Of a stretch of DNA of 32,653 bases, positions 1-10,699 are shown in pieces. Source of the stretch: Gryganskiella cystojenkinii. Taxonomy: Eukaryota; Mortierellomycota; Mortierellomycetes; Mortierellales; Mortierellaceae. The notes beneath the pieces were generated by a model. That model had not been told where the DNA came from. It was given only the letters and a program-made list of their open reading frames with translations, and did not search any database. Position numbers and translations under genes: made by a program. The stretch covers positions 1 to 32,653 of the forward strand of contig JAAAIG010000407.1 of NCBI GenBank assembly GCA_015852425.1. The letters are read 5' to 3'. Positions within the stretch are counted from its first letter, which is position 1. Each line of letters opens with the position of its first letter.

Positions 1-1025
1 TTCCGCAGACTACCGAGACGGCTCCTCAGACTACTGGCACCGTTCCGCAGACTACCGAGACAGCTCCTCAGACTACTGGGACCGTTCCGCAGACTACTGA
101 GACGGCTCCCCAGACTACTGGCACCGTTCCTCCCGTCACGTCAAATCCAATCTCCTCCATCGAATCCTCGGCCACGGTTCCTCCTGTGACCTCTCAGACT
201 ATCGATCCGACTCTCAGTCCCACAGCCTCGGTAGTGGTTCCCACGACTCAGTCGATTATTATCCCTATCTCGAGCGTGAGTGCGACCCAGCCGATTTTGA
301 CCCAGACGACGAATTTGGTAACCGTGATCAGTGGCACTCTGTACACTATCGCTCCCGGTGGTCCTACTCCGGGTGGCGGAACGCCAGGTGGCAATGGGTC
401 GACTAGTTCTGACTCCAAATCTGGTTGGAGTGGCGGAGCCACCGCCGGAGTCGTTGTCGGAGGTCTTGCTCTCATTGCTCTGATTGTCGGCGCTTTCGTG
501 GTCTTCAAGCGTCAAGCCCGTCGCATGCAGAACCCCAACAACCGGTTTGTCTCTCGTTCCGCTGCGGCTGGTGCTGGTGCTGCAGGTGGAGGAGATCTCG
601 GACACTTGTACGGTCAGCGTCAGCCCGAAGGTTCGGGATCGAATGGTTCACGCGGTTCCGCTCATCATTTGCCCGGTGGTGCCCCTGTTGCTGGTCACAT
701 TGTGGTCGCACCCGAGATGATGGAACATCCCGCCAACCGATCGAACCATAACTTGAGCTCAGGCCCTATGGCCTTTGGAACCAGTGCTGCCTTTGGTGCT
801 TCTGCCGGTCTTGCCGGTGTTCGTGCTAATGATGGATACCACGAGTCCTCCTCGGACGGTCGGGAGGCTACCTCGTCAAGCTATGGTGCCAGTGGCGGTG
901 GATCCGCACCTGATGGAACGAGTAATTCGGGCAGGAACCCCTTCGGAACCGGCTCGGGCTCAGCCTCGAATGGTGGACCCTCAGGTTCTCCTCAGAGTCA
1001 GAAGGGTAGCATCCATTACATCTAA
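1..1025 (+). CDS. Wall-sensor-like single-pass membrane protein, C-terminal part (5' end outside window)
   Basis: The open frame enters from the left edge (first full codon at base 3) and runs to TAA at 1023-1025, so about 340 C-terminal residues are visible. There is no real start here: the first candidate initiator, at 186, is a GTG inside the frame. The visible part begins with a Pro/Thr repeat (PQTTETAPQTTGTV, three copies), continues as a Ser/Thr/Pro-rich stretch typical of O-mannosylated stalks, then a Gly-rich linker. A single hydrophobic segment follows at about 438-506 (AGVVVGGLALIALIVGAFVV), flanked on the cytosolic side by KRQARR. The tail is long, Gly/Ser-rich and low in complexity. 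This order (Thr-rich ectodomain, one helix, basic stop-transfer, short cytosolic tail) resembles Wsc/Mid2-like wall-stress sensors or other mucin-like surface proteins. The N-terminal domain that would decide between them is off the window. No intron is needed in the visible part. Confidence 0.75.
   Translation, partial: PQTTETAPQTTGTVPQTTETAPQTTGTVPQTTETAPQTTGTVPPVTSNPISSIESSATVPPVTSQTIDPTLSPTASVVVPTTQSIIIPISSVSATQPILTQTTNLVTVISGTLYTIAPGGPTPGGGTPGGNGSTSSDSKSGWSGGATAGVVVGGLALIALIVGAFVVFKRQARRMQNPNNRFVSRSAAAGAGAAGGGDLGHLYGQRQPEGSGSNGSRGSAHHLPGGAPVAGHIVVAPEMMEHPANRSNHNLSSGPMAFGTSAAFGASAGLAGVRANDGYHESSSDGREATSSSYGASGGGSAPDGTSNSGRNPFGTGSGSASNGGPSGSPQSQKGSIHYI
3..128 (+). repeat. Three tandem 42-bp units in the Pro/Thr stalk
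   Basis: Three near-identical 42-bp units (3-44, 45-86, 87-128) encode PQTTETAPQTTGTV. Each unit is itself two 7-residue halves, PQTTETA and PQTTGTV. Differences between copies are mostly third-base changes (acc/act, acg/aca, cct/ccc). The array probably continues beyond the left edge. Such in-frame minisatellites commonly vary in copy number in fungal surface proteins. Confidence 0.9.
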
Positions 1026-1245
1026 TCTCGGTATCCTCTTCCCCTCGCCGCCTTCCTTCTCTCGCGCTGTCTCCTGTAGCATTTAAAAAGTTGGACACTG
1101 TTCTATTTACGTATTTATTTCTTATTTTTTTCCCTCTCATAAAAGCAAAGATGCGGATATACCCCTCCTTTTTCTGCATCACTCATCCGAAAAATAAAAG
1201 CGAAATTCAATCGCTCATTCACAATAATAAAACAAAAAAAAATCG

Positions 1246-1267
1246 TTTTTTTTTTTTTTTTTTTTTT
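1246..1267 (+). repeat. Homopolymer T22
   Basis: Uninterrupted run of 22 T in the 3' flank of the membrane-protein gene. It is likely length-variable; no function is inferred. Confidence 0.9.
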
Positions 1268-2583
1268 ATGAATTCCAGTGGCGAACTATTTTCGCTGTAA
1301 GGTGACCGACCAACGAAGGCCATGAAAACGCTCAGTGAATAATGTGTGGTCATCCTGTTGTACTTGTGAAGATCCGACAGCCGTCGTCATTTTTGCCCAT
1401 CATTAAGAGAGGAAACAGTAGGCGAGCGATCATAAATTTGAAAGGACGTCATTGACAAGGCGCGGTGTCCGAAAGAAAGGGCAAGCTTTATTACTGCAGC
1501 ACAAGCAGCTGTGATCATATGCGGCAACTTGGGCTTTCTTCATTATTATTGGCTACTAGGGGGCAGGAAAGAGCCGACAATCCAAGGAATGTTGTCGTCA
1601 TCAATATCTTTTATTTATTGTCGCCAGAAACCAAGAATTAAAAAAAAAATCGTAAATAGAATGCGAGTAAAATGTCCGCAAGTAATAACCCACGCCCTTC
1701 AGGAACAAGATTAAATATCGAGACTCCGCCTCTATGGTCGTACCTGATCGGCGGTTCGATCATAGATTCCAGGAAGAGTCGATTTCGAGCATATCGTCAA
1801 CAGTGCATTCACATCACAGTCGGGTCTCGAAGCCATTTGCCTTTCATCGCTCATTTATCTTTCTGCCGGACGAACAGAGACTTTTGGACACACCGCGAGA
1901 TCATTGGGCAATAGTTTCGCGAAATAGTTCGAAAAAGAGTCCAACTGGATAGGACCAGGCGTCCCTTACCCCATCTGGAGCTATTACTTCTTCTTTCGCC
2001 CCTTTCTCTCCCGCACAATAGCAGCAAGTTAACTATGTATGTTGGGCTGCGACTTCAAACTTTACAACGAAAAAAACATGCCACTTATAGCTAAGCGTTC
2101 CATAACGTGAGAGGAACAAGCATTGTCGATGCATTTTATTTGTGATCAAGTCCTGGATAAGGGAGAAGCGAAACGCTGCCCAAGCAGTTCGAGCACATTC
2201 TGTCGCTGGAGAAGGGCCTTTTTCTTATCCGATGAACTCTATGTCAGGCTCGAGCCCCGACAGTTCTCCTACTGTACCACACAGAAAGCCAAGATCCGAG
2301 GGCCGACATTTGAATCGGTTATCCCCTGCTGGGCGGAGTTTTTCATGAACCTTTGCAATGCGGTCATTATTGACAGCTGTAAAAGTTCGCACGGTCATTG
2401 TGCGTGGTTCGGTATCCCCAGTGGCGAGAGCAACAAAACGAGAGAGAGGGAGAAAGAGAGGAAGAGCTATTACCGCATTGCAACCAAATCCAATCCGGGC
2501 TCCCTCTTCTTTCCTGTGGACAATCTCCTCCTTGGAGACTACCTGTAGCCCTTTTGCCCCTTCCCTCTGTCCCCTTTCGTGTG

Positions 2584-2591
2584 TATAAAAA
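2584..2591 (+). promoter_or_regulatory. TATA-like box of the Avt3/4-type transporter gene
   Basis: TATAAAAA lies about 205 bp upstream of the ATG at 2796. It is followed by a CT-rich tract (2679-2724), a common arrangement at fungal transcription starts. Assignment rests on sequence and position only. Confidence 0.5.
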
Positions 2592-2795
2592 GGAGGTCCC
2601 CTCTCTCATCATTCCCATTACCAATAACTCCAGCTCTTTTCTGTAGTTGATTTTGTTTCTTCACTACTTGTCGTCACCTTTCTCTCTCTCTCTCTTCTTC
2701 TCGTTTCTTCTGTCTCTGTCGCCGTATCTGTATTCATATAAACAAAAAAGCTACGCAAAAACACACACAATCCTTCTATATACTTCTTTTTAGCT

Positions 2796-4699
2796 ATGAG
2801 TGAAAATCAACCATCACAGATCGATGAGAGCCATCTCGCAGTCCCTCAGGCTCCAACACAAGCTCATCTGGTTATGTCACCTAGTGCCGAGCGCAACCTG
2901 TCATTCCATCATCAACAAGAGCAACAGGAGCAGCACCGTGGTCGTACGACCTTATCTTTCGTTAGTAAGAACAGCCACTCAACCCCTGGGTCCAGAGCCA
3001 CCTCAAGATCAAGGATCTCTCGCCCCGGTTCCCGTTTGGCATCTCGCCCAGTCTCATGGTTGGTCCGAGCAAACTCAGACTACACCTCCCTGTACGAGAA
3101 CTTTGGTGGTGCTCGCTCAAGGAGAAGCTCGTTTGGAGCCGATGACAGTGTCTCAGACGCCGAAAAGGGGTCCTTCGTTCGTAAATCGTCTTTTGTTGGA
3201 GGAGAATCGAACGAAAAGTTGATGGGTACAGCACCGACCCGCCCTGACTTTGCTTCTCACCATTCATCCCATGCTGGTACCTATATCCGAGAGGACAGCA
3301 GTATCGATTCTGAAGACGAGCCCTCAACCCGAGGAAACGTCTCAGCGTTGAAGGCTAGTTTTTTGCTCGGAAAGGCCTTTGTTGGTACCGGTGTCCTCTT
3401 TCTCCCCAACGCCTTCAAGAACGGAGGTAAGAAAGCCGAAGCCGTTCATACCGCTCATGTCTTCTCGACATTGACTATCACCCATAACAGCTTTGCTCCG
3501 CAAGACATCTTTTGTTTTCGACCCTAACTCTTTTATTTTTGTCGTCTTCCCAACTGACAGGTATCCTTTTCTCCTGTTTGACGCTTGCTGCTGTGGCTAT
3601 TATCTGCTGCTTTGCCTTCTTGTTGTTGGTCAAGGTGCGATTGGTGGTGCGCGAGAACTTCCAGGACATGGGCTTTGCTCTCTATGGCAAGTGGATGCGT
3701 TTAACAGTCCTATTGGCCGTTGCGCTCTCTCAAATCGGATTCGTCTGTGCGTACTTGATCTTTGTCTCCCAGAATCTCAGTGCAGTCGTCCAAACATTCA
3801 CGAAATGCCAGTTCCACGGCATCGCTGAAAAATACTACATCTTGATCCCTTTGGTCGTCTTGATCCCTCTGGTCCTTATCCGCCGCATGGCTATCCTGTC
3901 GTTGCCCAGTATGCTTGCCAACGTCTTTATCATCTTTGGTATCGTCTATCTCTGGTATTTTTCCATCAATAACCTGGCTCATTATGGCGCTGGACCCGAC
4001 ATCAAACTATTCAACAGCGATGATTTCGCTCTGTTTATCGGAACCGCAGTCTTTTCGTTCGAGGGCATCGGTCTCATCATCCCTATCACTGAGTCGATGG
4101 CCGAGCCGGAGAAGTTTCCTCAAGTCCTTGCAATCACGATGACGATTGTGGCCTTGATCTTTGGCAGTGTCGGTGCTCTCTGTTACTCTGCTTTTGGATC
4201 CAAGATCCAGACTATTGTCCTTTTGAACTTGCCTGTCCGCGATGGCATGACGATCACGGTCGAACTCCTTTACTCCCTGGCGATCATTCTCTCGGTCCCT
4301 CTTATGCTCTCTCCTGCGTCTAGAATTATCGAACATGGTATCTTTGGTGAAAAGTCTGGTGGATCCAACCTCCGGATCAAGATGCTCAAAAATGCTTTGA
4401 GAACAGCCTTGATCTGTATCTGCGCTTTGATCTCGTTTGGTATCGGGGGAGCCAATCTGGACAAGTTCGTCTCGTTTGTAGGAAGCGTTGCTTGTATGCC
4501 TCTGTGCTTTATTTTCCCGGCCATGTTCCATTACAAGATCGCTGAGACCAAGAAGGCTAAGATCTACGACATCATTCTCGGTGTCTTTGGAGTCATCGTC
4601 ATGGTCTTTACTCTCTATATCACCATCAAGAGTTGGGTCGTCCCTGCCGCCCCAGAAGCCACGGTCAATCGATGTGCAGCTTTTGCACCTGCTGTCTAA
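2796..4699 (+). CDS. Vacuolar amino-acid transporter, Avt3/Avt4 type (AAAP/SLC36-like)
   Basis: Two exons, 2796-3426 and 3561-4699. The 134-bp intron (3427-3560) is GTAAGA...ACAG with a CTAAC branch-like site, and it splits a Gly codon. The spliced protein is 589 aa. A hydrophilic Ser/Arg-rich N-terminus of about 180 residues is followed by an Aa_trans domain. The domain opens with the signature KAFVGTGVLFLPNAFKNGG, which spans the splice and closely matches the yeast Avt3/Avt4 helix-1 region (LLLLKAFVGTGVLFLPKAF-type). About ten further hydrophobic helices follow. Family members export neutral amino acids from the vacuole to the cytosol using the proton gradient. The long phosphorylatable N-terminal tail is normal for Avt4-like proteins. 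Avt3 and Avt4 cannot be told apart from sequence alone. Its 3' end faces the kinase gene. Start choice: first ATG after the leader, in frame with the family region. Confidence 0.93.
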
Positions 4700-5015
4700 G
4701 ACAGGAGATTCCGGTTTTTTTCATTGGAACTCGTCTCTTGGCATAAGCACTTTTTTTTCAATTTTGGATCACAACCGCTGTACATTAGTCCTTTAGCCCT
4801 TCCTAAAATATATATCAAATCCATATGACTCGAACACGCGGTTGTTTCTTGTTGACCATATTCTATACTTGATAACTCTTTCCACAGTCCAGAGATGGCA
4901 GTTTTTCATTATGCAACGAGTTTTGTTGAACCTCAAAGAAGTAAAAGAGTCCGTCATCATGGTGTAGCAAGGGTAGATTTGATATACAGTATCATTAACT
5001 AAAGAGTAGACTGCC
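4700..5015. other. Convergent 3' flank between transporter and kinase genes
   Basis: This 316-bp AT-rich spacer separates two convergent stop codons. It holds short T runs and should contain both polyadenylation regions. No gene is seen. Confidence 0.6.
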
Positions 5016-7718
5016 CTAAGCGCAAAGACCGCGATCATCGTCTCTGCTTCGTACCCAGTCCGGTGGGTCACCTACAGACATGGTGACAGGGTCTACAAGG
5101 CCGTGATAACTCTCGTACACTGTATAATCAAACGTCTTGAACTCTCGATCGATTAATTCCATCTGGGCCATGAACCTCTCTTTCTCTGTGAGATGGGCCA
5201 TCGCTGCCGTGGCCTCAATGTCGATCGCCATCGCTGGAGAAACAGCATGCACAGCATTGGCTGTAACTGCCATGATAGGCTTTGATGACTGGTGGCGCAA
5301 TATTGGTTGTGCTATAGGTTGTTGATGTGAAATGATCCTCTGACCTGAAAACGCCGAGAAATCTAGAGGTGTCGGAATGATGACGGGCGTGGTGATGGCC
5401 GCCAGTGGATGGGCCGCTTGATAGGGATGCCGATGGACTTGTTGAGGTTGCTGTTCAAGAGGACTGGGAGTCTGTGGCGAGAGAAGTTCTGGCGTGGTGG
5501 TGCAAATCGAGGTATCTGCAGGAGAAGTAGGAGACCGCGTGACGTTCTGAAGAGCCTGCTGAGCATCGGCTTGCTTCTCGCCAGTGTTTGCACCCCATTT
5601 CTTGCTACCATCAATACCAACGATCTCATCCATAGTTGCTGCTAAGTTGTAACTTTTGCCCGTTGATATTGCGCTGTCCTGGAATATTACATTTACTGCC
5701 GGCTGAGCGTCATTCGAACTGGCCAAAGGCGCTGGTTTTGATAATGGTGAAGGTGACGTTGTGCGATGATAAAACGATGATGGCTGATACTCTATTGCAG
5801 GGCCACTTTCCAATTTTTCGTACGACGAGCCCTGTATTGATGGTGCAAAGGCTGTTGGCAGCTCGTGATTCCCGCTGGGATCAATCGGTGACAAGGGTAT
5901 GGACTGAAAGAGCGTCTGCCGTGATAACTGTGACGCATTCGTCCGTAGTTTCTGTGAAGGCGGTAATGGTTTCGTTCGTACTTGCGGTGGTGGTGGTTTT
6001 TGTTGCTGATCAGGTGTGTTCACAGTGGGCCGCAACATCCCCGACAGTTTTTTATGTAGCGTTGGCGAGAGACGACCGGCTAGAGAAGAAGAGTTGGACG
6101 CCCGCACCTGAGCTTTCCGTCGTAAACTCTCTTCGATTTCCTGATTCATCGCTTCCATGGCCTGTTGAGCCGCCAGAGCTTCAGCCATGGCCGCATCCTC
6201 TTCCACTTTCCGTTTGGATTCCTCCTCCTTTTGAACTCGCTCCTTTTCTCGAAGCAGCCGTTCAGCTCTCTGACGTGTGGATCGATACGTAAGAGGTTCC
6301 TCTTCCATCAACAACTCGTCGAGATCGAGCGAGATGTCAAAGTTGGCGTGGTCTGTCGATGGTTGGAATCCTGGGGAGAGTTGCTTCTTGTCGAGCATGT
6401 GCCACCATTGCTGAAGGGTCATTTGGGATTGAGCCGCAGCCAACCGAAAGAAGTCATGGTACTGGACCCCGATGACGCCACCGTGAATCCCGAGTCGCTC
6501 TGTTGGATCCCGGCTCAAAAACTGGAGCGAAAGTGTACACGAGAAATGAAGCGAGCTTATCAGTTTCACAGCCATTTCATAACAGATTGATCAAATTTTG
6601 TTGTTCCTACAGCTCCTGATGGCCTGAAAGACACTTACTCCTTTTATGGCCGCTATACATTCCCGTGAGACTCCCTCCTTGGGCGGGTACTCGATTGTCC
6701 GGTGAACAATATCCCTCTTCAAGTCCTGAATGTTTTCTGTCAAGAACGGCCGTTGATTGTAGATGCACTCGTAAAACACCACGCCAAGAGCCCACCAGTC
6801 GACTGACGTGCCGTATCCGGTGCCTTTGAAGACTTCGGGTGCCATATAGGCGACCGTTCCAGACTGAGAGCTTAGAAACGGTCGTTCCGGTGTCAATTTG
6901 CATCCAATATTGAAATCAGTCAAGTGCGCATGACCATTCTGGTCTAAAAGAACATTGTCTGGCTTGATATCGCGGTGAACAATGCCCAGAGAGTGTAGAT
7001 GGGCGACTGCGGACCCAATCTCGGCAATCCAGATCCGAACAGCATCTTCGTCAAAGGTCCGCCTGTTGAGATGAAAGCGAAGGTCTCCTCCCATCCTATG
7101 GCAATTAAATAAAAAAGAGTCAGCTTTCCTTCTCTCTCAACCTCAAGAAAGGGCGGATAAAACACAAAATGATCGATACGGGTGAGGGCGTCTTACATGA
7201 GGTCCATACACATGTACATGTACTCATCATCCTGAAAGGCGAATCGCATGTTGACAACAAAAGTATGGTCCAGGGACTCGAGTATCTGCCGCTCCCGCAG
7301 AATATTTCTGACAGCCTCCATCTGGATCACCTGTGCCTTTGAGATATATTTGAGCGCGTAGAGTTTCCCTGTCTCGCGTCGCTCGACCATACGGACCTAC
7401 ATGTGTATAAAGAACTCTGCCATTCAGTTTCAGGAAAGCTTTTTGTTAGACTCGAGATGCAAACACAGGAACAGTCTCTTCCTTAATTACCTTGCCGAAG
7501 GACCCACCACCAATGACGCGGAGCAGCTTAAACTGAAAGAGGTTGACTGTGAGGATCCGCACAAAAAAAAAAAAAAACATGAGAATTCCAGAGTGTGGTC
7601 ATCGTTTTTTTGCCACCATTTTGCATTACTGAAAAAATAAAGTTGCCGAGATGACGCTGTCTAGCTTGCCTTCATTCGCAAGAATGTCTTCCTGGTCACG
7701 ACTGGTACCGTTGCCCAT
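5016..7718 (-). CDS. YANK/STK32-type AGC serine/threonine protein kinase
   Basis: Five exons (minus strand): 7718-7670, 7546-7491, 7396-7197, 7095-6639, 6521-5016, giving 755 aa. The N-terminus MGNGTSRD fits an N-myristoylation site (Gly2, Ser6), as in animal STK32A, whose N-terminus is similar. The kinase domain spans about residues 18-290: glycine loop GGGSFG (29-34), VAIK-type Lys51 in YALKYI, HRDIKPDN (HRD at 142-144), and DFN instead of DFG at 162-164. DFN is a known hallmark of the YANK group. YMAPE ends at 189, and SRDPTERLG follows near 257. A basic/acidic coiled-coil (about 310-375), a long Pro/Gln/Ser-rich linker and a C-terminal block (about 455-501 of the last exon's 501 residues) with EFKTFDYTVYE complete the protein. 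It is about twice the length of animal STK32. Intron 1 appears to be GC-AG (see separate entry); the others are GT-AG. Membrane anchoring is inferred from the N-terminal motif. Substrates are unknown. Confidence 0.9.
7547..7669 (-). other. Probable GC-AG intron 1 of the YANK kinase gene
   Basis: On the coding strand the first exon ends GAAG and the intron begins GCAAGC, close to the GC-AG donor consensus AG|GCAAGT. It ends CCTCACAG at 7547. Splicing here joins codons in phase 1 and yields ILANEVNLFQFKLLRVIGGG, which lines up with the ENEDVNFDHFEILRAIGKG region of animal STK32A. The canonical GT donors in the same exon either break the frame (GTAATG) or leave a weak match (GTACCA, giving an N-terminus of only MGN before the domain). 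Confidence 0.65.
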
Positions 7719-7983
7719 CGAGATTCAAAGAGTTTTTCCGGTAGTGCTGTTGATGTCGGCTTGTTTCTTTTCAATGTGTGAAGGTCTGTGACGAAGTACA
7801 AAAAAACATGAAGGGGAAAGAGAAAGACATGTCAAAAAACATGAGCTCTCAACAAACACAGCAAATAAAAGCTTGCTCCCCTTTTTATTACTAAGTTAAT
7901 TTCAAAAAATAAAACGGACAACCGCAGCAGCCCAAGCCCTCTTTCTTTGTTCCTGTCTAAACAAACGGCCGTCTTCCACGCAC

Positions 7984-10535
7984 TTATGCACTGTCGTCGT
8001 CCTCGTGTGTGTGCCTGAGAAGAATCTGAGAGAAGATAGTGAGGTTGACTATGGTTAGTACCTGTTATGTCTCGTTGTGCTGCTCTCTGTCTGAAAGAGA
8101 GAATAATGAAAAGAGTCACAAAAATCACCTGGAAGTCCGTTATCTGGGGCAAATACGAGCATGTGCTGAGGTCCAAGATATATATGTCGTCAAACACAGT
8201 CTGTCCGTTATATCCTCCAAACATAAACAGTCTCGAATCGTACAACAACGACGCATGGTAGCCTCGACCCGCCGGTGGGATCCCGTAGACCTTGCGCGTC
8301 TCCCAGGACCAAGTGACTAAGTTCAGCATGACCACATCACACGAGTACTGACTGCCATCATGTCCACCAACAATAAAGAGATAGGATCCGACCAGCGTCG
8401 ACGTATGAGAGAGTCTGGGCATTGCTCTGTTGATGTCGATCTTAGTCCACACTCTTGTGTCTATTTTTCACATTTAGGACAGGAGAGAAGGGAGTCAATG
8501 TCCAGCGTGAACAAAAAAAACAAAATAATAAAAGAGAGTGTAAACACAGCTCGTGTCGTTTAAATAGTCCATCTATTCACTCACCAAGGTCCAGAACATG
8601 TACATCAGAGAAGCATTCGTGCCCATCGCTTCCTCCATAGACGATGAAATGGGATTTGACCAGGTTACTGGTATGATATCCTCGCGACACTGGGATAGAG
8701 CCTGTTGTTGTCAGTTCGGACCAGTGCATATCCGCTAGGTTGAGCTGGAAAATGTCGTTCAACGCACGAGCACCGTCGCCACCGCCAAAAACATAAATAC
8801 AGTTATTGTAAATACATGTCGTGTGCGCACGACGGCGGCAAGGACGAGTCCCAGTCGTCTGTGGGTTGGTCCATGTCAGGGTATCTACGATAGAGGATAT
8901 TTGCAGGAGAAAGTTAAAGCCTCATTTTCACCTCATGAGTTGAATGTGCGCAGGACTCTGATAGATGTATTACCTGTATCCAACACGTAGACTTCATTAA
9001 AATAGGTGGGTCCATCGCCTCCTCCGAAAATATATAGGCGCTTATTGTCGACCAAAGTAGACGAGTGTGCACGACAAGGCGGTGGGATCGATCCAAACGT
9101 CTTTGGTTGTGACCAGTGCATCGTATCTTTTTTTAGAGGGACATTACTTATAAGTACAAAGGTCTCTTGCTGAAGATTATTAAAATGTAGTGCTCCATAA
9201 TAAAAACGAACTCACTACTCACCAGCATCAAAGACATAGAGCGTGTTGACGCATGTCTTGGTGTCACTACCGCCAAAGACGTAGACCGATTCGCCGACCA
9301 AGTTGACAGTTTGTGCGCGCAATTCCTTGGGAGGGATCTGTCCGTGAACCTTGGCCCGAGTCCAGTGCATCGCTGGCGTAGGCGCAGGTGAGACAGTTGC
9401 ACTCGGTCGAGGAGTCTCTCGGCTCTCCTGGGTCCTGTGCCGTTGTTTTTTGGTCGAGGCCGAGGATGATGGCGTGGTTGGAGCAGCAGTCTCGGACTCG
9501 TGATGGCGATGGTGACGACTTTGGCTGGTACTGCTGCGGCTACGTGAATGAAATTTCCTCTCTGATTGTTGCCGCTGGTCCTCTTTTGAGGATGCTTTTG
9601 TATCCTGGCCGCCTGTTGTTGAGACATTGGTTGATAGAGTGTTCCTTGTTGATTGTCCCGATGCATCGTTCAAGATATCATATTTCTGTTGGAGTTCCGC
9701 TGTGGGTGATGCTGGGGTCAAGGTCCGCTCCATTGCATCAGAGGAATTTTCGGGAAAGACAAGTACTGAGCCATTGCCATGAATGAGCTCCGCGGACCCT
9801 ATTGACGAGAAGGAGCTGTTCGTGTGCCCAGAGACCTTGCTCGAGGACGCGTCTCGGACGCGTTGTGGTGACATTGGAGGTCGTGGTATCGATCCTGATG
9901 AACCTAGGGACACTGGCGAAGTTGGGTTGCTAGCAATGCGTTCCATCTGAAGTAAGGGACTTCCCAGAGGACTATTTCCGGTTAAACTTTCAGAGATACC
10001 AGAATTGCCGCCTGACGTTGGCTTAAAAGAAAAGAAACTGTTGTTGCTGTTCATGGCATCTCCAACTCCATCCGCGAGAACGGCGTTGTTGAGAATACTG
10101 TTGCTGACAATGTTGGCGCCATCTCGAGCCTGGCCTCCGCTGCTGTAAAGGCTGGTGTAGCTATAAGACGAGTTGATGCTGGTATTGCTGATATCTGCCG
10201 CAAGCGGGGTCGAAGAGGAGTTGAAGGAGCCTTGCCGTTGAGAGGAGGAACGCGTCGGATAGCTGTTCTCTGTTTCAAATCTTTGCTGGTCGTGGATGGG
10301 TTGTGGGACAGATGAAGGTGAGTGCACTCGAGACCTATGGAGGCACAATGAGAGACAGAAGTGATGAGAATGATGTCTCCTGTGTGCTTGAATTAGAAAT
10401 GTAGGTAAACGACCCATACCTCAGGACCATATTCTGGTTCTGCTGCTGTAATGTAGTGTGATGAGTGAACTGGGGGTGGAATGAGGTTGTGGCAGCCACC
10501 ATGTTGACTGGACTCTCTGGTGGAGTACTATCCAT
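7984..10535 (-). CDS. Kelch-repeat protein with a Ser-rich N-terminal half
   Basis: Six exons (minus): 10535-10420, 10334-9223, 9126-8974, 8884-8585, 8460-8129, 8025-7984; 684 aa. Residues 1 to about 360 are Ser/Thr/Gln-rich and disordered-looking. About 370-670 hold six kelch repeats, each with a hydrophobic-GG core: VYVFGGSD, LYIFGGGDG, IYVFGGGDG, HFIVYGGSDG, LFIVGGHDG, LFMFGGYNG. Six repeats would close one beta-propeller. The acidic tail is ILLRHTHEDDDSA. The last intron contains a perfect TACTAAC 28 nt before its acceptor, which sets the last exon. Intron 2 has an unusual A-rich acceptor (aaaaaaag), but the join reads through perfectly. Kelch propellers are protein-binding scaffolds; fungal examples include Tea1 (cell polarity) and Ral2 (Ras signalling). 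I cannot assign this one to either. The start is ATG at 10535; the frame continues upstream only to a non-ATG codon. Confidence 0.88.
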
Positions 10536-10699
10536 ATGTCTAATGTTTGTTTTGTGTGTATGGTAACGAGGAATGATGATGAAGAGAGATTGAGAGAGCA
10601 CTAGAGCAACCGCCTTTGCCTTTGGACCCTGACTGACGGTTGCCCTAAAAGTATATCACGTGCCATTTTTCTTTTGCGGTGGGTCGTTCATTATTTTTT

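Larger units (their letters stand above)
1026..2795. other. Intergenic region, 1.77 kb, no supported gene
   Basis: No open frame here has a recognisable domain or a convincing exon chain. The left part is the 3' flank of the membrane-protein gene, with AATAAA at 1193-1198 and a run of 22 T at 1246-1267. The right part is the promoter and leader of the transporter gene: a TATA-like box at 2584-2591 and a pyrimidine tract at about 2679-2724. The middle (about 1300-2500) shows nothing I can name. I found no tRNA-like A/B box pair. Confidence 0.6.

Noticed and set aside
1750..1790. GGTTCGATCATAGATTCC-like sequence resembling a tRNA B box
   Set aside because: No matching A box, cloverleaf stems or Pol III terminator at the right spacing.
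2123..2548. 141-codon + strand open frame upstream of the transporter
   Set aside because: Cys/Ser-rich random-looking translation in the promoter region; no domain or splice partners.
7547..7718. GT donors for the first YANK exon (GTACCA near 7708, GTCATC near 7655, GTAATG near 7632)
   Set aside because: GTACCA keeps frame but is a weak donor and deletes the aligned N-terminal residues; GTCATC and GTAATG break the reading frame with the only good acceptor. The GC donor fits better.
10536..10601. Extended N-terminus for the kelch protein
   Set aside because: The upstream in-frame initiator would be GTG, not ATG; the ATG at 10535 is the first usable start.
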